A stretch of 64,000 nt of DNA, from assembly GCF_002119765.1 (NCBI RefSeq), contig NZ_CP021112.1, positions 4,830,501 to 4,894,500 of the forward strand, given 5' to 3'. Shown here in pieces: positions 1 to 8,416 of this stretch. The notes below the pieces were generated by a model. The model had not been told where the DNA came from. It saw nothing but the letters and a program-made list of their open reading frames with translations, and searched no databases. The translations under genes were made by a program, and so were the position numbers. The DNA is from Pseudorhodoplanes sinuspersici (GTDB lineage: Bacteria; Pseudomonadota; Alphaproteobacteria; Rhizobiales; Xanthobacteraceae). Position 1 is the first letter of the stretch. Each line of letters opens with the position of its first letter.

Positions 1-290
1 GCGTAACCACCCAGAGCGGTGACATAAGCCACCCGATCGCCGACCTTGATATCGGTGACGCCAGGACCGACCGCAACGACTTCGCCCGCGCCCTCATTGC
101 CCGACACGAACGGCAGGCCGACCGGTGACGGATACATGCCGATGCGGAAATAGGTGTCGATGAAGTTCACCCCGCAGGCATATTGCTTGATCCGGATCTG
201 TCCCTGCCCGGGCGCCGCGACTTCGATATCCTCGAATGTCAGCACCTCGGGACCGCCATGTTTATGTACCCGGACCGCTGCAACCATCAT
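1..290 (-). CDS. Quinone oxidoreductase-like MDR protein, N-terminal part (cut by window edge)
   Basis: The first 96 codons of a medium-chain dehydrogenase/reductase of the zeta-crystallin/NADPH:quinone reductase type. The start is the ATG at 290, with GGGAGAA a few bases upstream. The N-terminus reads MMVAAVRVHKHGGPEVL and continues with a GroES-like fold containing GVNFIDTYFRIG and GNEGAGEVVAVG, all typical of QOR proteins that lack catalytic zinc. Family members reduce quinones or other alpha,beta-unsaturated carbonyls with NADPH in the cytoplasm. The nucleotide-binding half lies outside the window. A related MDR protein is found at 62081-63070. Confidence 0.85.
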   Translation of the reverse strand, partial: MMVAAVRVHKHGGPEVLTFEDIEVAAPGQGQIRIKQYACGVNFIDTYFRIGMYPSPVGLPFVSGNEGAGEVVAVGPGVTDIKVGDRVAYVTALGGY

Positions 291-392
291 CGTTCTCCCA
301 TCAGCGCGTGCGCTCCCGGCACGCTCAAATCGGGGCGGATCATAGGGGCCGAAAAGGCCGACGCAAGCGGAGACGCGACATATCCATCAAGC

Positions 393-478
393 GTCATTCC
401 GGAAGCCGCGGAGCGGCTATCCGGAATCCAGTCCGTGGCTGGATTCCGGGCCCACAGGCTTACGCCTGCCGGAATGAC
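393..478. repeat. Palindromic intergenic repeat (REP/BIME-like)
   Basis: An inverted repeat with outer arms GTCATTCCGG (393-402) and CCGGAATGAC (469-478). It encloses a second perfect inverted repeat, CCGGAATCCAG (421-431) and CTGGATTCCGG (439-449). It lies in the spacer between the divergent oxidoreductase at 290 and the SDR that ends at 491. This nested structure and the wording of the arms resemble dispersed palindromic elements of alphaproteobacteria. Copy number cannot be judged from one window. Confidence 0.7.
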
Positions 479-490
479 AACAAAATCGTT

Positions 491-1228
491 CTACCGCGCG
501 CCCGATACGGTCAGGATCGTACCGCTGGTGTAGCTGGCCTTGTCCGAGATCAGGAACAATATCGCCTCCGCCACCTCCTGTGGCGTGCCGAACCGTCCGG
601 TCGGAAGCATCGGGGAGACACGCTCCTTCCGGCCAGGTTCATGGATCTCCGTATCGATCGGACCGGGTGAGACCGCATTGACACGGATGCCCTCGCCCGC
701 CAGTTCGCGCGACAGCCCAATGGTCAGCGAATCCACTGCCCCCTTGGTCGCCGCATACCAGGCATACTCTCCGGCCGCACCGAGCCGCGATTGCACCGAT
801 GACAAAAACACGATCGAACCGCCGCGGCCACCATGCTTTGTGGAGATCCGCGGGATCGCCGCACGGGCCGTAAAGAATGCACCCATGACATTGACATCGA
901 CATTCTCGCGCAGCGTCTGCGTCGACACCGCTTCGAAACGCGAATTCTTGCCGGTGACACCGCTGTTATAAACGAGATGGCGCAGCGGCCCGAACGCATC
1001 GACCTCCTTGAACAGGCGCTCGACATCGGCCTCCTGCGCCATGTCGCCCTGGACCGCGATCGCGCGGCCACCGCTGCCTTCGACATCCTTGACGACGTTT
1101 GCCGCCGCATCCGCATTGCTCTTGTAGTTGATGGCGACATCGTAGCCGCATTGCGCGGCAAGCCGTGCGGTTGCGGCGCCGATGCCCCGGCCACCGCCGG
1201 TGATGAGAACAATCTGTCTGTCGGTCAT
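491..1228 (-). CDS. SDR family NAD(P)-dependent oxidoreductase
   Basis: A 245-residue classical short-chain dehydrogenase. The Rossmann glycine motif TGGGRGIG is at residues 10-17, the catalytic serine at about 143-144 (FLSSVQS) and the Tyr/Lys pair at Y158 and K162 (YAATK). The structural NNAG motif is changed to YNSG at residues 87-90. The family reduces ketones or oxidises alcohols with NAD(P)H; the substrate cannot be told from sequence. The nearest annotated relatives would be glucose 1-dehydrogenase or 3-oxoacyl-ACP reductase-like SDRs. The start at 1228 follows GGAAG. It lies three bases downstream of the terC stop, so the two are probably cotranscribed. Confidence 0.9.
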   Translation of the reverse strand: MTDRQIVLITGGGRGIGAATARLAAQCGYDVAINYKSNADAAANVVKDVEGSGGRAIAVQGDMAQEADVERLFKEVDAFGPLRHLVYNSGVTGKNSRFEAVSTQTLRENVDVNVMGAFFTARAAIPRISTKHGGRGGSIVFLSSVQSRLGAAGEYAWYAATKGAVDSLTIGLSRELAGEGIRVNAVSPGPIDTEIHEPGRKERVSPMLPTGRFGTPQEVAEAILFLISDKASYTSGTILTVSGAR

Positions 1229-1231
1229 TTG

Positions 1232-1972
1232 TTACTTCCGGGTCAGTGTTTTTGGTCGTTTACGCCGGTTGCGAAGCGCGAGCACGTTAAACACCTCGAC
1301 CGCACCCGCAAAGGCCATTGCGAAGTAAATATAGCCGCGCGGAATGTGGAAACCGAGACCGTCGGCCACCAGCGCGACGCCGATCAGCAAGAGGAACGAC
1401 AGCGCCAGCATCTTGGTGGTCGGATATTTCTGGATGAAGGCCGAGACCGGCACGGCGGCGAAATACATCACCAGCATCGCGATCATCACCGCTGCGATCA
1501 TGATTTCGACATCCTGCGCAAGGCCGATCGCGGTGATGATGGAGTCGAGCGAGAAGACGAGGTCGATCGCAACCAGTTGCGCTATGACCCAGCCAAAACC
1601 ATTGCTACCACCGCTGGATTGCTCCTCTTCGTATTCGGCCTCGACCTCTGCGTGGATTTCGCTTGTGCCCTTGGCGAGCAGGAACAAGCCGCCGGCGATC
1701 AGGATCAGGTCGCGCCAGGAAAACTCGTTGCCGAGGATCGCAAAGACCGGCGCGGTGAGCCGCATGATCCAGGTCAATGTCAGCAGCAGCGCGACGCGAA
1801 AGATGAAGGCAAGGCCGAGCCCGATCTGTCGCGCGAGCTTGGCCTGCCGCTTCGGCAACCGCGAAATCAAAACGGAGATAAAGACGATGTTGTCGATGCC
1901 GAGCACGATCTCGAGCACCGAGAGGGTCACCAGCGCAAGCCAGGCATGTGGATCGGTCAACAAGTGAAGCAT
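1232..1972 (-). CDS. TerC family integral membrane protein
   Basis: A 246-residue polytopic membrane protein of the TerC/YjbE-Alx superfamily. Two acidic transmembrane motifs are visible: SVLEIVLGIDNIVFIS near the N-terminus and AIDLVFSLDSIITAIG in the second half. These are the paired ExxLxxDN-like signatures thought to bind divalent metal, chiefly manganese. About seven hydrophobic segments are present, with a charged, glutamate-rich cytoplasmic loop between the two halves. Relatives export Mn2+ or help metallate secreted proteins, and some are linked to tellurite resistance; the exact role here is not shown. It is followed closely by the SDR gene on the same strand. Confidence 0.9.
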   Translation of the reverse strand: MLHLLTDPHAWLALVTLSVLEIVLGIDNIVFISVLISRLPKRQAKLARQIGLGLAFIFRVALLLTLTWIMRLTAPVFAILGNEFSWRDLILIAGGLFLLAKGTSEIHAEVEAEYEEEQSSGGSNGFGWVIAQLVAIDLVFSLDSIITAIGLAQDVEIMIAAVMIAMLVMYFAAVPVSAFIQKYPTTKMLALSFLLLIGVALVADGLGFHIPRGYIYFAMAFAGAVEVFNVLALRNRRKRPKTLTRK

Positions 1973-1990
1973 CTTTGTCCAGTATTCCGT

Positions 1991-2710
1991 TCAGTCATCC
2001 GCCGTCGCCAACCCGATCGTCAGGAAATACACCGCCAGCGCGGCCAAAGACCATGCGATAATCGTTCCGGGATCGAGCGCGGCCACAAGAGCATAGGCGC
2101 CAAGTACACACCACAAGGCCATCACCGCGAGATTGACCACGCGAAGCTGAGTAACGCGAAAAGGATGAAGAACCCGCAGCGGCATGAAGGTGAGACAGAC
2201 GAGAGTTGCCACAATGGCGGCTGCCACCCAATCCGGCAGCTTCAAGATAAACAGATGAAAGGCGGCAGCGTTCCACAGGGCGGGAAAGCCGCGGAAGTAA
2301 TTGTCGGCCGTCTTCATCTGCTGATCGGCGAAATAAAGCGCGCTGGTCACGACGATGGCGATGGCCAGCGGAACGGCGACAGGCGATGGCAGCAATCCGC
2401 CGGTCGCGAACGCAAAGGCCGGCACGAACACATAAGTGGTGAAATCGACCACGAGGTCGAGCGCATTGCCGGACCAGCGCGGCAGCCTTTCCGCAACCCG
2501 AAAGTGCCGTGCCAAGGTCCCATCGACGCCATCGATCAACAGCGCGATCGCCAGCCACACGAACATCGTCACCCAGTCGGCGCGCGCCGCGGCCAGCAGC
2601 GCCAGCAGGGCGCAGCCGGCGCCACAGGCGGTAAAGATGTGAACGAGAAAAGGACGCATCGGCGCTACCCGATCGATCGGCCGGTTCGCGCTGTCGTTGG
2701 CATCATGCAT
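1991..2710 (-). CDS. pcs: Phosphatidylcholine synthase (CDP-alcohol phosphatidyltransferase)
   Basis: A membrane enzyme of about 239 residues that condenses CDP-diacylglycerol with choline to give phosphatidylcholine, the Pcs route typical of rhizobia and related bacteria. The CDP-alcohol phosphotransferase motif is seen as DGTLAR, then G-x3-D-x3-D in SGNALDLVVD, with the longer spacer characteristic of Pcs. Further Pcs-like stretches are ADQQMKTADNYFRGFPALWN and LHPFRV. Roughly eight hydrophobic helices are present. The start is placed at ATG 2710 because family proteins are near 240 residues. The frame stays open upstream but that part has no family resemblance. It is divergent from the hydroxylase gene that begins at 2826. 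Confidence 0.88.
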   Translation of the reverse strand: MHDANDSANRPIDRVAPMRPFLVHIFTACGAGCALLALLAAARADWVTMFVWLAIALLIDGVDGTLARHFRVAERLPRWSGNALDLVVDFTTYVFVPAFAFATGGLLPSPVAVPLAIAIVVTSALYFADQQMKTADNYFRGFPALWNAAAFHLFILKLPDWVAAAIVATLVCLTFMPLRVLHPFRVTQLRVVNLAVMALWCVLGAYALVAALDPGTIIAWSLAALAVYFLTIGLATADD

Positions 2711-2825
2711 GGAATGGAGGGTCCCGGATCGGCCCAGCATAAACGAGCCGGACTGATCATGAAATTCCACCTCTCGCCAGAGAGGTATCACGGCGCTAAG
2801 TAGTCGCTGGAAAGGCGCATGAAGG

Positions 2826-4028
2826 ATGAATGCAGGATCATTAACGGCAGATGTCGCGGTCGTCGGCGGCGGGCCGTCGGGGCTCACGGCGGCCTTGGCT
2901 CTCGCGTCGGCGGGCCTCGATACGGTGCTGGTGGCCCCTCCTGCACCATCCGACAATCGCACCACGGCCCTGCTCGCCAGTTCCATCGCAGCGCTTGAAA
3001 CACTCGTCGTCTGGGAGGCCTGCCGCGACAAGGCCGCGCCGCTTCGCACCCTGCGCATCGTCGACGATACCGGGCGGCTGTGGCGTGCGCCGGAGGCGCG
3101 GTTTGAGGCGGACGAAATCGGTCTTGAGGCCTTCGCCTATAACATCGAGAACCGGCATCTGATCGCGGCGCTCGAAACCGCCGCCGCGCATCGGCTGAAT
3201 TTGCGCGTGATCGAAGATGAAGCCGCCATGGTCAGCGCCAGCGATGATCTTGCGCATATCCGCACCGCTCGCGGAACCGAAATCGACGCCCGGCTGGTCG
3301 TTGGCGCCGATGGCCGCCATTCGATCTGCCGGGCCACAGCCGGCATCGAGATGCATGCTCAGCGCTATCCGCAAATTGCGCTAACCTTCAACATTGCGCA
3401 TAGCCGTCCGCACCACGACATCTCGACCGAATTCCACACCGAAGCCGGGCCCTTCACCACCGTGCCGTTGCCGGGCAACCGCTCCAGCATTGTCTGCGTG
3501 GTGACGGAGAAAGATGCGCACCACCTGCAGACATTGTCTGGCGAGACGCTCGATTGCGAGCTTGAACGCCGCTCGCATTCGATCCTCGGCAAGGTGAAGA
3601 CGGAGCCCGGCTACGGCATTTTCCCGCTCGCCATTGAGTCCGCCAGCCTCGCTGCCGCGCACCGGATCGCGTTGATCGGCGAAGCTGCGCACCGCATTCC
3701 CCCGATCGGCGCGCAGGGGCTCAATCTCGGCCTGCGCGATGCCGCGGCCATTGCCGAAGTCGCCGCCGACCATCGCGACGATCCCGGCGCGCCGGACGCG
3801 CTCAGCCGCTATGAGAACATGCGCCGCGCCGACGTGATGAGCCGGACGCTGGCGGTCGATCTTCTCAACCGTTCGCTGCTCTCCGGTTTCCTGCCGATCC
3901 AGGGGCTGCGCGGGCTCGGCATGCACGTGTTGAACACCGTTGGCCCGTTGCGCCGTGCCGTGATGCGCGAGGGCGTGATGCCGCGCGGTTCGCAGCCCCG
4001 GCTGATGCGCGGTGAAGCGTTGCGCTGA
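2826..4028 (+). CDS. UbiH/UbiF/VisC/Coq6-family FAD-dependent hydroxylase
   Basis: A 400-residue flavoprotein monooxygenase of the ubiquinone-hydroxylase family. The N-terminal dinucleotide-binding motif is VVGGGPSG at about residues 13-20. The DG motif is VGADGRHS near residue 159. The second FAD motif is IGEAAHRIPPIGAQGLNLG around residues 287-305, with GEAAH replacing the usual GDAAH. Such enzymes hydroxylate the aromatic ring of ubiquinone precursors using O2 and NAD(P)H. In alphaproteobacteria one enzyme can serve several ring positions (UbiL/UbiM types), so no specific symbol is given. An AAGG-like ribosome site precedes the start. Confidence 0.87.
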   Translation: MNAGSLTADVAVVGGGPSGLTAALALASAGLDTVLVAPPAPSDNRTTALLASSIAALETLVVWEACRDKAAPLRTLRIVDDTGRLWRAPEARFEADEIGLEAFAYNIENRHLIAALETAAAHRLNLRVIEDEAAMVSASDDLAHIRTARGTEIDARLVVGADGRHSICRATAGIEMHAQRYPQIALTFNIAHSRPHHDISTEFHTEAGPFTTVPLPGNRSSIVCVVTEKDAHHLQTLSGETLDCELERRSHSILGKVKTEPGYGIFPLAIESASLAAAHRIALIGEAAHRIPPIGAQGLNLGLRDAAAIAEVAADHRDDPGAPDALSRYENMRRADVMSRTLAVDLLNRSLLSGFLPIQGLRGLGMHVLNTVGPLRRAVMREGVMPRGSQPRLMRGEALR

Positions 4029-4040
4029 TCAGAACAGTTT

Positions 4041-4547
4041 TTATCGACGGAAATCGAGACGCCCCCCAGCAAAGCGCCCGTCTATTCTCTTTTCGCTGAC
4101 GATCAATCCGATCCAGGGCCGTGTTATTTTCGGGTCGGTCAGATTGATATATTTGCCGATCAGCTTTTCTTCACCTTCGCGCCGAGCTTCAATGAGGCCT
4201 CTGCGACGGCCGTGATCCCAATCGAACAAAACAAACAAACGCTCGCCCGCGACCCTGACCTCGGCTTGCCCCTGTTTCCACTTGTTTGCGGCGTCGCCCG
4301 GAATGGTCGGGTCCGCGCCGCCATTCCATCGGCTGGACCAGTGTCCTTCAATCCCGTCCGGATCGCGCTCGGCATCGGCGCACCAGACCTTGGCATTGTC
4401 ATCGTCATCCGATCCCGACAGTTTCGCGCCGCGCGCAAACTCCATGACCTCTTGATCGTTCGGGCCTGGAACATCCAGGACGCCAAATGGATTTCGAATT
4501 TCGCTGCGCAGGTCGAACGCGCGATGTGTCTGGTTTTCCGTCTTCAT
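4041..4547 (-). CDS. Conserved hypothetical protein, 168 aa
   Basis: A soluble, charged protein with no signal peptide or membrane segment, not matched to a family I know. The start is ATG 4547, supported by GGAGG seven bases upstream; a longer reading of the frame lacks this. Visible features are an acidic stretch near residue 50 (GSDDDDNAK), several tryptophans (HWSSRW, NKWKQG, FDWDHGRRRG) and a C-terminal IGKYINLTDPKITRPWIG. It runs head to head with the end of the hydroxylase gene (13 bp between stops), and the CoA-transferase gene ends just upstream of it on the same strand. Confidence 0.7.
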   Translation of the reverse strand: MKTENQTHRAFDLRSEIRNPFGVLDVPGPNDQEVMEFARGAKLSGSDDDDNAKVWCADAERDPDGIEGHWSSRWNGGADPTIPGDAANKWKQGQAEVRVAGERLFVLFDWDHGRRRGLIEARREGEEKLIGKYINLTDPKITRPWIGLIVSEKRIDGRFAGGRLDFRR

Positions 4548-4600
4548 CTTGCTGCCTCCACTTAGCCTCCGTATCCGGTTCTTGCCGGCTGGAGTCCGCA

Positions 4601-5710
4601 TCACCACCCGGTTTCTGCCTGGGAAAGCGGCGGCACCGGCTTTTCATCGTCCGCCGGACCGCGGAATTGCGGAGCGATGGGCAGCGGAAGGGCCGGCATC
4701 GTACCGCCGTCGAGGCCACGGAGACGCCGGCTGAACAATCCTCGTTGGATGAAGTGCGGATCGCTCAACGCATCGTCGAGCGAGCGCACGATGGTCAGGC
4801 AGCAATCGGCCTTGGCGAAAACAGGCTCCCACTCGGCGGCGCTCCGCGTGGCGATCAATGCGGCCACCGCCGCCATTGTTGCAGCGGGATCGCGGCGGTC
4901 ATCGGTGAGTGTTGGATCGAGACCGATGACGGAAGCAAAACGCCTCCAGAAATGATCCTCCAGGGCGGCGCAGGCAATGAGGCCACCGTCCTTTGCCGGA
5001 TAAAGCTGATAGCGCGGCGAGCCGCCGCACAATTCGCTTTCACCCGGCGCCGGACACCGCTCCGTAGCAAAGCGGCGCGCCAACGCATGCCAGGCGAAGG
5101 TGAACATCGCATCCGTCATCGCGATATCGAGATGGCACCCCTGCCCCGTCAGGTCGCGCTGTCGGAGCGCCAGCAGGATGTTGATCACCGCCGGAAAGGT
5201 GCCGCCACCGATATCGGCGATCAGTGCCGGCGGCACCACTGGGCGGTCCGTGGGGCCAGGTTGCAGCGCCAGCAGCCCGGTATGGCCGATATAATTGAGA
5301 TCGTGCCCGGCCTCCTGCGCACGGTGGCCGGATTGGCCGTATCCGGTAATCGAGCAATAAATCAGGTGCGGATTCACTTCGCGCACGGCGGCATATCCGA
5401 AGCCGAGCTTGTCCATAATGCCTGGGCGGAATTGCTCAACCAATACGTCAACATCCTGAAGCAGCAAGCGAAGACGATCCGCACCCTTCTCCGACTTCAG
5501 ATCGAGGATGAATGACTTCTTGCCCCGGTTAAGAAGGCCAAAGGCCGCTCCGGTGCCATTCCATTCCGGCTGATAGCCGCGCATGTCGTCGCCACCGGGC
5601 CGTTCGATCTTCAACACCTCCGCTCCAGCTTCCGCGAGCATGAGGGTCGCGAGCGGTCCCGGCAGCAGGTTCGTGAGGTCGAGCACCTTGATGCCGGACA
5701 AGGGTTGCAT
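4601..5710 (-). CDS. CaiB/BaiF family III CoA-transferase, AMACR-like
   Basis: A protein of 369 residues of the family III CoA-transferase/racemase group. It begins MQPLSGIKVLDLTNLLPGPL, the usual family N-terminus, so ATG 5710 is preferred over longer readings. It has ITGYGQSG, then AGHDLNYIGHTG, and LIADIGGGTFPA about 30 residues later. In alpha-methylacyl-CoA racemases the GHDxNY and GD/ADxGGG segments carry the catalytic His and Asp, so epimerisation of a 2-methylacyl-CoA is at least as likely as CoA transfer. It is followed on the complementary map by an AEC carrier, and a divergent malyl-CoA-lyase-like gene suggests a branched organic-acid route. Confidence 0.87.
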   Translation of the reverse strand: MQPLSGIKVLDLTNLLPGPLATLMLAEAGAEVLKIERPGGDDMRGYQPEWNGTGAAFGLLNRGKKSFILDLKSEKGADRLRLLLQDVDVLVEQFRPGIMDKLGFGYAAVREVNPHLIYCSITGYGQSGHRAQEAGHDLNYIGHTGLLALQPGPTDRPVVPPALIADIGGGTFPAVINILLALRQRDLTGQGCHLDIAMTDAMFTFAWHALARRFATERCPAPGESELCGGSPRYQLYPAKDGGLIACAALEDHFWRRFASVIGLDPTLTDDRRDPAATMAAVAALIATRSAAEWEPVFAKADCCLTIVRSLDDALSDPHFIQRGLFSRRLRGLDGGTMPALPLPIAPQFRGPADDEKPVPPLSQAETGW

Positions 5711-5751
5711 AATGGCGCCTTTTCGTCCCGACAGGCCGAACGTGAGCGAGG

Positions 5752-6708
5752 TTAGAACGGGGTCGCCGGAAGCACACCGGCCTTGATCATCCACATCATG
5801 CCGGTGAGCGTCACCACCGATACCAGCGTGCCGATCAGCACCGAACCCGACGCCTCCTCGACCCAAACATCATACTGCCGCGCCAGAATGAAGACGTTGA
5901 GCGCCGGCGGCAATGCCGCCATCAGCACAGCGGCATAGGTCCACGACGCGCTGAAAGGTCCGAACCAGCCGAGCACAAAAAACACGATCAACGGATGCAG
6001 GATCAGTTTGATCGGGACGATGGCCGGAACATCCCAGTGCAGCTTCGGGAACGGCCGCAGCGCCACGGTGACACCGAGCACAAACAAAGCACAGGGCGCG
6101 GACGCATTTTGCAGAAACTGCATCAACCGGTCGAGCGCCACCGGCGGCTCGAAATGCACGGCAGCCGAGGCCACGCCGAGCACCGTCGCGATGATGAAGG
6201 GATGCAGCACGATGCTGCGGATGATATGCAGGGCCGATCGCCAGAAGCCACGCCGGTCGCTGCCGCCGATCGCCATCAAGAGCGGCACCAGCGAAAATAA
6301 CAGGATGCTGTCGAAGCAGAAGATCAGCGCCACAGGCGCGGCCGATTCAGTGCCGAGCGTCGATAGCGCCAGCCCCGGACCCATGTAACCGATATTGCCA
6401 TAGCCGCCGGCAAGGCCCGCGATGGTCGCCTGCGGCATGGTCCGCCGGCCGATCAAGGCGATGGCAAGGGCCAGCGTGAAGGCGATGAGCGTGGACAAGG
6501 TCGTGCCTAGCACGAACGAGACATTGGCCAATTGTTCCAGCGGAGTCTTGGCCACGATCCGGTAAAACAGGCAGGGCAGCGCGACATAGACGATGAAGAA
6601 ATTCATCCAGGCTAGCCCGGTATCCGGGATCTGCTTGATCCGCCCGCAGGCATAGCCAAGCAGGATCAAGCCGAAATACGGCAGCGCCAGGTTGAGGACT
6701 TCGATCAT
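5752..6708 (-). CDS. AEC family transporter
   Basis: A 318-residue polytopic membrane protein of the auxin efflux carrier family, with about ten hydrophobic helices in two halves. Typical elements include [15 protein letters not shown] at the N-terminus, [16 protein letters not shown] in the middle, and [26 protein letters not shown] near the C-terminus. Bacterial members (for example MdcF-like carriers) move malonate, malate or other organic acids. The neighbouring CoA-transferase and CoA-ester lyase fit an organic-acid substrate, but that is inference. It lies 41 bp upstream of the CoA-transferase gene on the same strand, so cotranscription is likely. Confidence 0.88.
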   Translation of the reverse strand: MIEVLNLALPYFGLILLGYACGRIKQIPDTGLAWMNFFIVYVALPCLFYRIVAKTPLEQLANVSFVLGTTLSTLIAFTLALAIALIGRRTMPQATIAGLAGGYGNIGYMGPGLALSTLGTESAAPVALIFCFDSILLFSLVPLLMAIGGSDRRGFWRSALHIIRSIVLHPFIIATVLGVASAAVHFEPPVALDRLMQFLQNASAPCALFVLGVTVALRPFPKLHWDVPAIVPIKLILHPLIVFFVLGWFGPFSASWTYAAVLMAALPPALNVFILARQYDVWVEEASGSVLIGTLVSVVTLTGMMWMIKAGVLPATPF

Positions 6709-6857
6709 CGAAGAATAGGTTTGAGACGGGAAAGGCTGCTCGAAAGAGCGGCTTGGCGGGTCGCGGTGTTCTAGATCATATTGGGGCCACCTGTTCTACG
6801 GCGAACCGCGCATACCATCCGCGACGTTCCGGAGCCCAAATCGGAGCCTGTCTGTCC

Positions 6858-7901
6858 ATGAAGCTGCCTCGCAATTTCTTCAAGCCACTCGCAGCCGGCG
6901 CCCCTGCTCCCACGCGCGAATTGCCGGTGCGGCTTGAGCGCATGATCCATTTCGTGCCACCGCATATCGAGAAAGTCACCGCCAAGGTGCCGCAGCTCGC
7001 CCGCGAGGTCGATGTCGTGCTCGGCAATCTCGAGGACGCGATTCCGGCCGACGCCAAGAAGGCGGCGCGCGACGGCTTCATCGCCATGGCCAAGGCAACA
7101 GATTTCGGCACGACCGGATTGTGGACGCGCATCAATGCGCTCAATTCGCCCTGGGTGCTGGACGACATCACCGAACTCGTCGCCGCCATCGGCAACAAGC
7201 TCGATGTGATCATGCTGCCCAAGGTCGATGGCGTCTGGGACATCCACTATCTCGATCAGCTCCTGGCACAGCTCGAAGCGAAGCATCAGGTGAAGAAGCC
7301 GATCCTCATTCACGCGATCCTTGAAACGGCGGAAGGGGTGATGAATGTCGAGCAGATTGCCGCATCGTCACCGCGCATGCAGGGCATCAGCCTCGGACCG
7401 GCCGACCTCGCCGCATCGCGTGCGATGAAGACGACCCGTGTCGGCGGCGGACATCCGGAATACAAGGTGCTGGCCGATGCGAAAGCCGATGGCGGCGCGC
7501 GCGCGGCCTACCAGCAGGATCTGTGGCATTACACGCTCGGCAAAATGGTCGACGCCTGTGCGGCTGCCGGCATCAAGCCGTTCTATGGCCCGTTCGGGGA
7601 TTTCTCCGATCCCGAAGGTTGCGAGGTGCAATTCCGCAATGCGTTCCTGATGGGATGCGCCGGCGCCTGGTCGCTGCATCCGACACAGGTTGCCATCGCC
7701 AAGCGGGTTTATTCGCCCGATCCCGACGAGGTCGCATTCGCAAAGAAAATTCTCGATGCCATGCCGGACGGCACCGGCGCTGTGATGATCGACGGCAAGA
7801 TGCAGGACGACGCCACCTGGAAACAGGCCAAGGTCGTGGTCGACCTCGCCCGGCTGGTCGCCGGCAAAGACCCCGACCTCGCCACACGCTATGGTTTCTA
7901 G
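6858..7901 (+). CDS. HpcH/HpaI-CitE family CoA-ester lyase (L-malyl-CoA/beta-methylmalyl-CoA lyase-like)
   Basis: A 347-residue (beta/alpha)8 lyase. The start is ATG 6858 ([16 protein letters not shown]), matching the usual N-terminus of malyl-CoA lyases; an upstream in-frame extension has no family resemblance. Metal-site segments are visible: NLEDAIP at the N-terminal side, [11 protein letters not shown], and [13 protein letters not shown], which hold the Mg-binding Glu and Asp in CitE-like proteins. The family cleaves malyl-CoA to glyoxylate and acetyl-CoA, or methylmalyl-CoA to glyoxylate and propionyl-CoA. Length and the C-terminal extension agree with Mcl rather than with CitE. It is divergent from the AEC/CoA-transferase pair. 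Confidence 0.87.
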   Translation: MKLPRNFFKPLAAGAPAPTRELPVRLERMIHFVPPHIEKVTAKVPQLAREVDVVLGNLEDAIPADAKKAARDGFIAMAKATDFGTTGLWTRINALNSPWVLDDITELVAAIGNKLDVIMLPKVDGVWDIHYLDQLLAQLEAKHQVKKPILIHAILETAEGVMNVEQIAASSPRMQGISLGPADLAASRAMKTTRVGGGHPEYKVLADAKADGGARAAYQQDLWHYTLGKMVDACAAAGIKPFYGPFGDFSDPEGCEVQFRNAFLMGCAGAWSLHPTQVAIAKRVYSPDPDEVAFAKKILDAMPDGTGAVMIDGKMQDDATWKQAKVVVDLARLVAGKDPDLATRYGF

Positions 7902-8056
7902 GGGGAACGGCTGCAGCCGCTATCATTCAGCCATGCTGGCCAGTCCAGGGCCGGGCTCGCTCATCAATTGACAAGGCTTTTCTGTAAGAATAGCGGCGTT
8001 GCGGGCACAATGGTATTTGCGACTGCGTCGGTTCCGTTATCTGAAGGCATTGAGTA

Positions 8057-8416
8057 ATGCGTCGATCATTGTACGATTCCATCGGGGGCTTCGGCACCAT
8101 TTCCAAAATCGTCCTGAGTTTCTATGGGAAGGTGCTCGAATCCGAAGACGCCGCGCCGTATTTCGCCGACGTCGATATGCAGCAACTGATCGATCACCAG
8201 ACCAAGTTCATCTGTTCGCTGCTGGGTGGCCCGGCCAGTTTCACCGACGATCAGATCCGCCTCGCCCATCGCTCCATCAATGTAACGGACGATGCGTTCA
8301 ACCATATCGCCGCGCTATTCGTAGAAGCGCTCAACGATGCCAAACTGCCGGCGGCGGATATCGATGCCATAGCAAAAGCTTTTGAAGCCAAGCGCCCGCT
8401 GATCGTGCCGCGATGA
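8057..8416 (+). CDS. Group 1 truncated haemoglobin
   Basis: A 119-residue 2/2 globin. Landmarks are the B-helix pair F22-Y23 (typical Phe B9-Tyr B10), PYFADVDM at the CD/E turn, H47-Q48 in the E helix, the SLLGGP turn at 54-59, and the proximal histidine H71 in LAHRSINV. These residues would support O2 or NO binding to haem. The stop codon overlaps the ATG of the next gene in the four bases ATGA (8413-8416), so translation of the globin and the adenylate cyclase is probably coupled. This suggests the globin supplies a gas-linked signal or protects the cyclase; neither is proven by sequence. Confidence 0.92.
   Translation: MRRSLYDSIGGFGTISKIVLSFYGKVLESEDAAPYFADVDMQQLIDHQTKFICSLLGGPASFTDDQIRLAHRSINVTDDAFNHIAALFVEALNDAKLPAADIDAIAKAFEAKRPLIVPR

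Noticed and set aside
833-2803. A 656-codon open frame on the plus strand
   Set aside because: It runs antisense to SDR, terC and pcs, is rich in Arg, Gln and His, and has no domain resemblance. It is a GC-rich shadow.
1991-3058. A longer 355-residue version of phosphatidylcholine synthase
   Set aside because: The extra N-terminal residues overlap the divergent UbiH-type gene and do not resemble Pcs; the family length agrees with ATG 2710.
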